Shown here: positions 40,213-47,585 of the stretch, one piece after another
Layout: each line of letters opens with the position of its first letter
Numbering within the stretch: the first letter of the stretch is position 1
Source: a virus
Length of the DNA stretch: 55,018 nucleotides
IMG/VR virus record: IMGVR_UViG_3300048586_000930
Location: 1-55,018 of that record
Reading direction: 5' to 3' (one strand)
The notes under the pieces: generated by a model
The model's database searches: none
Seen by the model: only the letters and a program-made list of their open reading frames with translations
What the model was told of the DNA's origin: nothing
Program-made: the position numbers and the translations under genes

Positions 40213-42783
40213 TTAGTGCTCTACCTCATACTCATCGAGCATACGATTGCGCGCTCGAATCTCTGCCGCCTCACGTCTTAGACGATCACGATCGGCAAAC
40301 GGCGTCGCGTGATCGTCGGCACGGGCCTCGAGGATCCTGGCGCGCAGCAGTTCCTCCTGGGCGTTAAGGTTTCCGGCCTTCGCCAACTCGTTCTCGGCAC
40401 CGTCGTAGTCGCGCTGCACGAGCCTGATACGGGCCTCGATTCCAGCGACACCCCCCGCTGCCCCGCGAGCTTTCAGGAATTCAACGTCCTCGCGCGCGAC
40501 GCGAACGTCACCAGCGGAGGCGGCTGCCACGGCACGTAGCCTCCGAATGAACATCTGACCGCCGGACCCACGCTGGAGCACGTCGGTGAGCATGCGCTGA
40601 GCCCCAGCGAAATCCTGGCTTTGGCGCATAATCAGCATCGCCCTGCGACCGTCGGCATACGCTTCCTGGCCCCGCAGGCTGTGCAGGGTACGAATGACCT
40701 TGTCCGCCTCGTTAAACTCGCCTTGCGCGATGAGCATGCCGGCTTGCACATCGAGCAGAACTGGGTTCCTGCCTATGTAGTCCGCCTGATCCCGAACTAG
40801 CTCGTGCAGCTGCGGCCACATCCCCAGGCGCTGGTAGCAACGGGCGAGGTCGCCCACGACCAGCTTAATGTATTTTCTGACTTCCCGCGCCTTCAGTAGC
40901 ATGTCTATGGCGCCCTTGAGATCGCCTTTGCCGACACGCAGGTGGAAGGCCCGCAGGTAAAAGCGGGAGCGATAGCTGCGCTCGTCAAAGAAATCGAGCA
41001 GACGCTCGGCCTCATCGTTTCCCAGTCGCACGTGAGCGCGTACGACGTACGACAGGATCTCCTCGCGTGCAGTCTCATCCATCCGTGCCTTGAGCGCCGA
41101 CGACCCCCAAGCGACAACCCTGCGAAGCGCCTCGGGATCGTCATGGCCACGATCGTACGTCTCCTTAACAACCTCCTGCAGCGTGGATGGCAGTAGCAGG
41201 TCCCTGAATTCGGTTGGCAGGGTGCCGCCCTCGATCGCAGCCATGAAGGCAAGCGCATCCAATAGCTCCGCGCGCAATTCGTCGTTTTGACGGGCGCGCT
41301 CGAGTTCTTCCCTCAGCGCCTTTGAGAACGCAGCCATCAACTCTTTAGAGCCGTAACCGTGGAGCCGCCGGAAAAGCGATCGAATGGGCGCGGAGATGAG
41401 ATAGCTCGCGCCAGACACCTCAACCAAGCATGCGAGGATGAGCCCAGACACAGCGTCGGCAAAATCCACGGTCGAGATGTTCGTGCGCTGGAGCACGATG
41501 CGTTTCAGCGTGTCGCCGGCGAGCTGCGGCACCCAGCTTAAGACGGACAGCACGTCTCGCTCCACCGGTGTGCGGTGAGCGAAGTCAAGGGAATCGCCGA
41601 GTACCTCCTCCTGCAGGGAGAATAGGTCCGCGGGGTGGGCATCCAGAACCGCCGGTCCTCGCTGCGCAACCAGTGCCGCGGTCGCCCGGGCGATTCCTGG
41701 ATGGCCGCCGATGGTGCGGATGATGTCCGTGCTCGGGAGCTCGGGCTTTGCCCCGAAGACTCCCGTCGCCTGAATCATCAAGGTGCGGACGTCCTGCTCC
41801 TTTAGAGGCGGAACCGGAATTTGAATGACATTCGGATGTGCGCGCAACTCATTCTCGTGGAGGAGGCGATTCGATACGACGACCAGCTTCACCTGTCGGT
41901 TGTCCGCCAGCTCGCCGAAAAGGATGGGCACCCAGGGCTTCAAGAAGCCTCTGTCCTCGAAGATGCCATTGCCAGTGACGATCATGACTGCTTGCCCGAG
42001 TTCGGCGAAATGAGCGAGGCGGCGCGCTATCTCCTGTGCCTGTTCGTGCAGCGCCGCGGCGCCGAAAGCACGGAGATCGTCGCCAATCGAATGGAGCGGC
42101 AGGTCGGTCTCGACCTCCTGCCTTAGCGCGCGGTATATGTCGGCCAAGTCCGCAAACTGCGGCAGAACAAACTCCGGACCGAAACCCAATTCTGGCGTCG
42201 CCGGGAATGCCTCGGTAAGCAGGCGTCGACTGAAGGTGCGGCGACCGATACCGAGTGGGCCCGCGAGCACTAGTACATTCGGCGTCTGCTCCGTACGCAA
42301 CACGACGTCGTTCACTAAAGCCACGGCAGCGTCGACAAGCGCCCCACGACCAAAGACCTGTGCGCCTGGCAGGTGACTTAAGGGACCCGTGATAAGCGCT
42401 TTGCGAATGTATCTCGCAACCTCGCGCGGTCCTTCGCCAACACGGCCAACCCAGTAGTCGCGCATCCAGGCGGGCAGGTCGGCGTGTGTCACAGTGGGAT
42501 CGATCGGGATCACGATGACGCGGAACTTCGGATCCTTGATCTTGGAAATGCGGGCCCGATCAATCTCAAACCCGACCCATGGCGACTTCAAAGCCTTCTT
42601 TGTCGCGAACAGCGCAAACATGGTTGCCTTGCCAACCCGCTGCTCCATCGCGGAGATCAGATCCTCACCATTGCGGAAGCTCCGAGGATAAAAGTAGGCC
42701 AATCCGTCGGGGAGGAAGCGTTGGATTTTGGTCACAAAACTCTCGTCACCGCCCTCCAGGGACAGGAAAACGGTAGGTAGCAT
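40213..42783 (-). CDS. TIR-NTPase-helical repeat protein (STAND-like defence protein)
   Basis: An 856-residue three-part protein. Residues 1-115 form a TIR domain (TVFLSLEGGDESFV, SFRNGEDLISAM, and SPWVGFEIDRA with candidate catalytic E73, the NADase position). Residues about 142-480 are a STAND/NLR-type NTPase starting VFGRGALVD; its P-loop is an unusual GPLGIGRRT (175-183) with arginine where lysine is normal. The remainder is helical and TPR-like. TIR-STAND proteins of bacteria sense invaders and kill the cell by NAD+ depletion. A strong GAAGGAG site fixes the start. It points against the tail operon, has lower GC, and separates tail tube from tail chaperone. Confidence 0.85.
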   Translation of the reverse strand: MLPTVFLSLEGGDESFVTKIQRFLPDGLAYFYPRSFRNGEDLISAMEQRVGKATMFALFATKKALKSPWVGFEIDRARISKIKDPKFRVIVIPIDPTVTHADLPAWMRDYWVGRVGEGPREVARYIRKALITGPLSHLPGAQVFGRGALVDAAVALVNDVVLRTEQTPNVLVLAGPLGIGRRTFSRRLLTEAFPATPELGFGPEFVLPQFADLADIYRALRQEVETDLPLHSIGDDLRAFGAAALHEQAQEIARRLAHFAELGQAVMIVTGNGIFEDRGFLKPWVPILFGELADNRQVKLVVVSNRLLHENELRAHPNVIQIPVPPLKEQDVRTLMIQATGVFGAKPELPSTDIIRTIGGHPGIARATAALVAQRGPAVLDAHPADLFSLQEEVLGDSLDFAHRTPVERDVLSVLSWVPQLAGDTLKRIVLQRTNISTVDFADAVSGLILACLVEVSGASYLISAPIRSLFRRLHGYGSKELMAAFSKALREELERARQNDELRAELLDALAFMAAIEGGTLPTEFRDLLLPSTLQEVVKETYDRGHDDPEALRRVVAWGSSALKARMDETAREEILSYVVRAHVRLGNDEAERLLDFFDERSYRSRFYLRAFHLRVGKGDLKGAIDMLLKAREVRKYIKLVVGDLARCYQRLGMWPQLHELVRDQADYIGRNPVLLDVQAGMLIAQGEFNEADKVIRTLHSLRGQEAYADGRRAMLIMRQSQDFAGAQRMLTDVLQRGSGGQMFIRRLRAVAAASAGDVRVAREDVEFLKARGAAGGVAGIEARIRLVQRDYDGAENELAKAGNLNAQEELLRARILEARADDHATPFADRDRLRREAAEIRARNRMLDEYEVEH

Positions 42784-43061
42784 CGTAGCTCCTTCTTGAT
42801 TGACCTGATCGAACTAAGTCACAGCCCTGAATACTGAATCATTCGCCGACATCTACATCTCAGTATCACGATCGCTGAGAGCGGCCGCAAGCGCGCCGGT
42901 GTTCGCGATGTGCAAGTTGGTTTTCAATCTACCCCGGCCAGCTGCTCCGTCGCGCCTACGCTAGACCGCTTCGCGCCGGCGGTGAGGCCGAGCCATGGCG
43001 TGTTCGCCTCCCACCGCTTCGGCCTGAGCGGATCACCCCCACGAAGTTAATGGAGAACGGT
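42784..43061. promoter_or_regulatory. Upstream region of the TIR gene and leader of the tail chaperone
   Basis: Gene-free divergent region of 278 bases. The half next to the TIR gene (about 42784-42930) is AT-richer and should hold its promoter, though no confident hexamer pair was found. The half next to the chaperone is GC-rich like the phage and ends in the chaperone's GGAG ribosome site. The compositional step may mark the cargo boundary. Confidence 0.4.
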
Positions 43062-43439
43062 ATGCTCACCCTCGACCTTCCGGCCGAGCCGTATTGGCTC
43101 GACCTGCCGCGCGGCGTCCGCGTCGAGATCCGACCCGTGACCACCGCGGTCATGGCCGCGGCCCAGGCCGCCGCCGCGCGCCGCCTCGCCGCGATCCGCA
43201 TCGCCGACCCCGACCTCGACCCCGACATGTCGCGCGGCCTGTCCTTCGCCTTCCTGGTCAAGGCACTCGCCCGCCACGCCGTCACCGCCTGGGAGGGCGT
43301 CGGTGACGCCGCCGGCAAGCCGCTGGCGCTCTCCCCGGAGGCCGTCGAACGCCTGATGGACCTCGACGACATCGCGGCCGCCTTCTGGGATCGCGCCACC
43401 GCCCCTGTCGCCGCGGTGGCCGCCGAGGGAAACGGCTGA
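43062..43439 (+). CDS. Tail assembly chaperone (lambda gpG-like)
   Basis: A 125-residue protein with a beta-rich N-terminus (LTLDLPAEPYWLDLPRGVRV) and helical remainder, located just upstream of the tape measure gene. ATG 43062 has GGAGAACGG directly upstream; ATG 43050 is an alternative. Near its end lies the heptamer GGGAAAC in the correct phase for -1 slippage, so a fraction of ribosomes should continue into the next frame. It would bind the tape measure during tail assembly. Confidence 0.8.
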   Translation: MLTLDLPAEPYWLDLPRGVRVEIRPVTTAVMAAAQAAAARRLAAIRIADPDLDPDMSRGLSFAFLVKALARHAVTAWEGVGDAAGKPLALSPEAVERLMDLDDIAAAFWDRATAPVAAVAAEGNG

Positions 43440-43474
43440 GGGCCCGCGCCACCTGGCACTTCGGCCGCGGGCCC
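43427..43474 (+). promoter_or_regulatory. -1 programmed ribosomal frameshift signal
   Basis: Slippery heptamer G-GGA-AAC (43427-43433) in phase with the chaperone frame, a 6-base spacer holding the zero-frame stop, then a perfect 9-bp stem GGGCCCGCG (43440-43448) / CGCGGGCCC (43466-43474) with a 17-base loop. After slipping back one base, reading continues CGG CTG AGG into the open frame that ends at 43753. Confidence 0.8.
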
Positions 43475-43753
43475 GACTACTGCCGCGGCTGCGCCGCCCT
43501 GGAGCGCCACTGCGCCGACGCCTGCCCCTACGCCGCGCACGCCCCCGCCAGCGTCGAGGGCCACGCCTGCTGGGCCGCCGGCACCGCCTGCGCCGAGGCG
43601 AGCATGGCCGGCCTGACGCTCGACACCGCCGGCGCGCTCGCCGCGGCGCGCGAGATGGGCGCCGCTGGCTGGGCTGCCGCCGAACTGCTGCTCGCCATCC
43701 GCATCGGCATGGCCGAGGGCGCCACCGCCCGCCGCGAGGGGGAGACCTCCTGA
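43433..43753 (+). CDS. Frameshift extension of the tail chaperone (lambda gpT-like)
   Basis: A 106-codon open frame with no ATG or GTG near its start, so it is best read as the C-terminal part of a 230-residue fusion made by -1 frameshifting from the upstream gene, as lambda gpGT. It is cysteine-rich (CRGC, then HCADAC and further single cysteines within about 45 residues), followed by a helical end (AAELLLAIRIGMAEG). An independent start at CTG 43436 is the alternative. The tape measure ATG follows its stop by two bases. Confidence 0.75.
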   Translation, partial: RLRARATWHFGRGPDYCRGCAALERHCADACPYAAHAPASVEGHACWAAGTACAEASMAGLTLDTAGALAAAREMGAAGWAAAELLLAIRIGMAEGATARREGETS

Positions 43754-43754
43754 C

Positions 43755-45929
43755 ATGGCCGACGCTACCCGCCGCGTCTCGGTCCGCCTGTCGCTGGACG
43801 ACGCTGCCCGGGTCAAGGCCGGGCTGCGCGAGGTCGGCGAGACCGGCCAGCGCTCCCTCGACCAGATCAAGGGTGGCGCCGAACGCGCCTCCCGCTCGCT
43901 CGACCTGCTGGACGTCGCGACCCGCGGCATCCAACTCGCCGGCGTGGCGGTGGCGGCCCGCGCCCTGGTCCAGGCCGGCGACGCGCTGACCCAGAGCCTC
44001 TCGCGCCTGCAGAACGCCACCGGTTCGGTGGAGCGCGCCGGGCAGGTCTACGAGGCGCTGTACCGCAACGCGCTCTCCACCGGCGTCGCGGTCTCCGAGA
44101 GCGTCGACGCCTTCCAGCGCTTCTCGATCGCCGCACGGGAGATTGGCGCCACCTCCGCCCAGGTGGTGCGCCTCGTCGGCGGCCTGCAGCGCGTCGCCAT
44201 CGTCTCTGGCGCCTCCACCCAGGAGATCTCCTCGGCCACGCTGCAGCTCGCCCAGGCGCTGGCCTCGGGCGTGCTCCAGGGCGACGAGCTGCGTTCCATC
44301 CTCGAGGCGATGCCGCTGCTGGCCGAGGGTCTGGCCAAGGAACTCGGCGTCTCCATGGGCGAGCTGCGCAAGCTCGGCTCCGAGGGCAAGCTCACCGCCG
44401 AGCGGGTCTTCCCGGCGCTGCTGCGCGCCACCGAACGCCTCGGCGCCGAGCTCGATCGCGCCCCGCTCTCGCTCGGCCGCGCCTTCGGCCAGCTCTCCGC
44501 CGCGACGGAGAATTTCCTTGGCCAGCTCGACCGCGCCATCGGCCTGTCCAATGCCCTGGCCCGCGCCCTGTCGGCTGCCGCCCGTGCGGTGGATGGCGTC
44601 CGCCAGGGCGCCGGCCTGCTCAGCGAGGAGGAACGCTTCGCCGGCATGCGCCGCCAGGCCGAGGCACTGGCCGCGCAGATCGCCCGGTTGGAAAGCCAGC
44701 AGGACGGCCGCGCCAGCCTCACCGCCCCGGTCCGCCGCGGCAGCATCCGTCCTGGCCTGGTCGGCACCGCCGAGCAGCAGGCCGGGGTGGATCGTGCGGC
44801 CCGGCTGGAGGAGCTGCGCCGGCAATACACGGACCTCCAGGCCGAGATCACCCGCGGCGAGCAAGCCGCCGGCGAGCGCCAGCGCAGCGAGCAGGAGAAC
44901 GCCGCGACCGCCGCCGCCGACGCCCGCCGCCGGCGTGCCACGCAGGACGTCCAGGACCTCACCCGCGACCTAGACGACCGCTTCCGGATCAACCGCGAGT
45001 ACGAGGAGCGGGTCCGCCGCCTGCGCGAGGCCGAGGCCGCGGGTGGCGTCACCGCCGCCGAGCGCACCCGCCTCGAGACCCTGGCGCTGCAGGAACGCGA
45101 CGAGGCGCTGCGCCGGCTGGAGCCGCGCGTCGCCGCCGTCCGTCGCGCCAGCACCGAGGGTGCGCGGGAGGCCCGCGAGGCCGAGCGCGAGCTCAACGAG
45201 CTGCTGCGCGAGCGCGAGCGGCTCATCCAGCAGAACGAGACCGCCTATGAGCGCTACCAGCGCCGGATGGCCACCCTGTCCAGCCTGGTGGAGCGGGCGG
45301 AACGGGCCGGACGGGCGGTGCCCGACGAGACCATCCAGCGCGAGGCGGTCGCGGCGATGGAGGAGCTGGAACGCGCCGAGGAGCGTGTGCAGCGCGGCGC
45401 GGAACGCACCTCGGACACGGTTCGCGAGCTCGGCCTGACCTTCTCCAGCGCCTTCGAGGACGCCATCGTCAAGGGCGAGAAGTTCTCCTCGGTGCTGGAG
45501 GGGCTGCTGCAGGACATCACCCGCATCCTCGCCCGCAAGGTCATCACCGAGCCGCTCGGCAACGCCGTCTCGGCCGGCCTGTCCGGCATCTCCTTCGACA
45601 GCCTGTTCACCGATGTCGGCTCCTGGCTCGGTGGCCTGTTCCGCGCCGAGGGCGGGCCGGTCGCCGCTGGGCAGCCCTATGTCGTCGGCGAGCGCGGACC
45701 CGAATGGTTCGTCCCGCGCCAGGCAGGCACCGTCCTGCCCAACGGCGTCACCCCGGGCGGAGGAGGCCCGACCATCCACACCAGCATCAGCATCGACGCC
45801 CGCGGCGCCGATGCCGGCGTCGAGGCGCGGCTGCGCCTGCTCGCCGGGCAGATCGCGCGGCAGGCCTCGGCGATGACGCTGGACGCCATCCGCCGCGGCG
45901 GCGCGGCCTACGACACGGTGCGCGGGTAG
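43755..45929 (+). CDS. Tail tape measure protein
   Basis: A 724-residue protein with the conserved tape-measure N-terminal domain (about 60-270, including VVRLVGGLQRVAIVSGAS and EISSATLQLAQALASGVLQG). A long charged coiled-coil follows (about 370-560). The C-terminus holds EKFSSVLEGLLQDITRILAR and a glycine-rich AEGGPVAAGQPYVVGERGP segment typical of lambda-like tails. Length sets the tail length; 724 residues would suggest about 100 nm by the usual rule of thumb. Confidence 0.9.
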   Translation: MADATRRVSVRLSLDDAARVKAGLREVGETGQRSLDQIKGGAERASRSLDLLDVATRGIQLAGVAVAARALVQAGDALTQSLSRLQNATGSVERAGQVYEALYRNALSTGVAVSESVDAFQRFSIAAREIGATSAQVVRLVGGLQRVAIVSGASTQEISSATLQLAQALASGVLQGDELRSILEAMPLLAEGLAKELGVSMGELRKLGSEGKLTAERVFPALLRATERLGAELDRAPLSLGRAFGQLSAATENFLGQLDRAIGLSNALARALSAAARAVDGVRQGAGLLSEEERFAGMRRQAEALAAQIARLESQQDGRASLTAPVRRGSIRPGLVGTAEQQAGVDRAARLEELRRQYTDLQAEITRGEQAAGERQRSEQENAATAAADARRRRATQDVQDLTRDLDDRFRINREYEERVRRLREAEAAGGVTAAERTRLETLALQERDEALRRLEPRVAAVRRASTEGAREAREAERELNELLRERERLIQQNETAYERYQRRMATLSSLVERAERAGRAVPDETIQREAVAAMEELERAEERVQRGAERTSDTVRELGLTFSSAFEDAIVKGEKFSSVLEGLLQDITRILARKVITEPLGNAVSAGLSGISFDSLFTDVGSWLGGLFRAEGGPVAAGQPYVVGERGPEWFVPRQAGTVLPNGVTPGGGGPTIHTSISIDARGADAGVEARLRLLAGQIARQASAMTLDAIRRGGAAYDTVRG

Positions 45930-45946
45930 CGGGGAGGAGGGGCGGC

Positions 45947-46636
45947 ATGACCGAATACGCCTGGCCCGCTGCGCTCCGCCCGTCGCGGCTGAGCTTCTAC
46001 CTGCAGCACAACACGCTGCGCTTCGTCTCGCCGGTCAGCCGCGCCACCCAGGTGCTGCGCTGCGACGGCGCGCGCTGGATCGCCGAGGCCAGCTTCGATC
46101 CGCTCAACCGCCTCCAGGCCGGCGTGCTGGAGGGGTTGCTCGCCGCCCTGGCCGGATCGGCCAACACCGTCCGCATCTGGGACTGGCGGCGCGAGTACCG
46201 CACCGGCGATCCGCGCAGTCAGGGCGAGGTGCCGTCGGGGCCGTACTCCTTCTCGGACGCCACCATCTTCACCGATGGGACGGGGATGGTGGTGGGCAGC
46301 GGCACGCCATCGCTCGCCGCCGGCGCGGCGCGCGGGGCCCTCTCCCTGCAAACGCAGGGTTGGTGGCCGAATGCGGTGGCAGTCGGCGCGGGGGATCACA
46401 TCGGCCTCGCCGGCCGGCTCTACATGGCGACCGAGACGGTGGTGGCCTCGGGCACCGGCACGGCCACTATCCCGATCGCCCCGCCGCTGCGCGCCGCGGC
46501 CTCGCTCGCCGAGCCGCTGGTGCTGACGACACCGACGGTGGCCATGCGCCTCGCCTCCGATGACGAGGGGGCGAACCCCACCCGGCCGGGGCGTTTCACC
46601 GCCATCACCATCCGCCTGGAGGAGGCCCTGCCGTGA
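45947..46636 (+). CDS. DUF2460-like distal tail protein
   Basis: A 229-residue protein. The ATG follows a strong GGGGAGGAGG site. N-terminal YAWPAALRPSRLSFYLQHNT and a beta-rich C-terminal half fit DUF2460/distal-tail proteins found directly after the tape measure in GTA-like and siphophage tails. It probably forms part of the tail tip ring. Confidence 0.7.
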   Translation: MTEYAWPAALRPSRLSFYLQHNTLRFVSPVSRATQVLRCDGARWIAEASFDPLNRLQAGVLEGLLAALAGSANTVRIWDWRREYRTGDPRSQGEVPSGPYSFSDATIFTDGTGMVVGSGTPSLAAGAARGALSLQTQGWWPNAVAVGAGDHIGLAGRLYMATETVVASGTGTATIPIAPPLRAAASLAEPLVLTTPTVAMRLASDDEGANPTRPGRFTAITIRLEEALP

Positions 46637-47211
46637 GCGACGGCATCACCGCCACGCCGCGCCTGTCGCCCCAGGCCGCCGCGGCGGCGACCGGGCCGGT
46701 CGCGACGCCCGTGGTGCTGGTCGAGCTCGACTTTGCCGCCGGCCCCATCCGCGCCTGGACCGGGCTCGGGCCGCTCAGCTGGGCTGGGACGGTCTACGAG
46801 GGCATGGGGACCATCGGTGCCGTCTCCGACATCGAGGAGACTGCCGAGCTGCGCGCCGTGCGCATCACCCTGACCCTCTCCCCAGTGCCGCAGGAGGTGG
46901 TGGACATCGCGCTCGCCGAGCAGAGCTTCCGCCTGCGCCCGGCCCGGCTGTGGGGCGCGCTGCTCGATGCCGAGGGCGCCTTCGTCGCCGACCCGTTTCC
47001 CCTCTGGGCCGGGCTGATGGACACCATGCAGGTGGTGGACGGCGCCGAACCGCGCATCTCGCTGACCTGCGAGAGTCGCCTCGTCGACCTCGAGCGCGCC
47101 GAGGTGCGGCGCTACACCGACGCCGACCAGCAGGCCGAGTATCCGGGGGATCGCTTCTTCGAGTTCGTCCCCGCCCTGCAGGAGGCGGAGATCCGGCTGC
47201 CGGCCAACTGA
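46633..47211 (+). CDS. Minor tail tip protein, 192 aa (DUF2163/BR0599-like)
   Basis: GTG start in a GTGA overlap. Beta-rich protein with VVLVELDFAAGPIRAWTGLG, an YEGMGTIGAVSDIEET loop and a C-terminal RYTDADQQAEYPGDRFFEFV segment that ends like the hub proteins of the DUF2163 group. Its place between the distal tail protein and the peptidase-like gene supports a baseplate-hub role. Confidence 0.65.
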   Translation: MSDGITATPRLSPQAAAAATGPVATPVVLVELDFAAGPIRAWTGLGPLSWAGTVYEGMGTIGAVSDIEETAELRAVRITLTLSPVPQEVVDIALAEQSFRLRPARLWGALLDAEGAFVADPFPLWAGLMDTMQVVDGAEPRISLTCESRLVDLERAEVRRYTDADQQAEYPGDRFFEFVPALQEAEIRLPAN

Positions 47212-47564
47212 TGGCACGGTTGCCGGATTGGCCTGCCCGGCTGGCAGCTCTGCTGGCCGCGGTGGAGACGCGTCCCTTCGATGCCCATCGCTGGAACTGC
47301 GGGCGCTTCTCGCTGGCGGCAATCCATGCGACGACCGGTGCGCGACTTCGTCCCAGAATTCTGACCTCGTTGGAGGCGACTGCCGACGGCGCCGGCTTCC
47401 CGCGCGTCCCGCCGCCCTTCGCGCGGGCCGGTGATGTCGTCCTGGCCGGCGATCCGCCGCGCCTCGGCGTCGTGGTCGATGGCGGGCGCGCCGCCTTTGT
47501 CGGCCCCCGCGGCCTAGTCCGCGCCCCGCTCACCGCCTGCACCGCTGCCTGGCGCATCGACTGA
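47211..47564 (+). CDS. DUF6950/NlpC-P60-like tail protein
   Basis: A 117-residue protein with a cysteine in HRWNCGRFSLAAI (about residues 27-39), matching the nucleophile position of small tail-tip peptidases, and a GDVVLAGDPPRLGVVV strand. Such proteins may loosen peptidoglycan during DNA entry. The catalytic histidine is not obvious, so activity is uncertain. Overlaps the preceding stop by one base. Confidence 0.65.
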   Translation: MARLPDWPARLAALLAAVETRPFDAHRWNCGRFSLAAIHATTGARLRPRILTSLEATADGAGFPRVPPPFARAGDVVLAGDPPRLGVVVDGGRAAFVGPRGLVRAPLTACTAAWRID

Positions 47565-47585
47565 TATTGGGGAGGACCGCGACCC

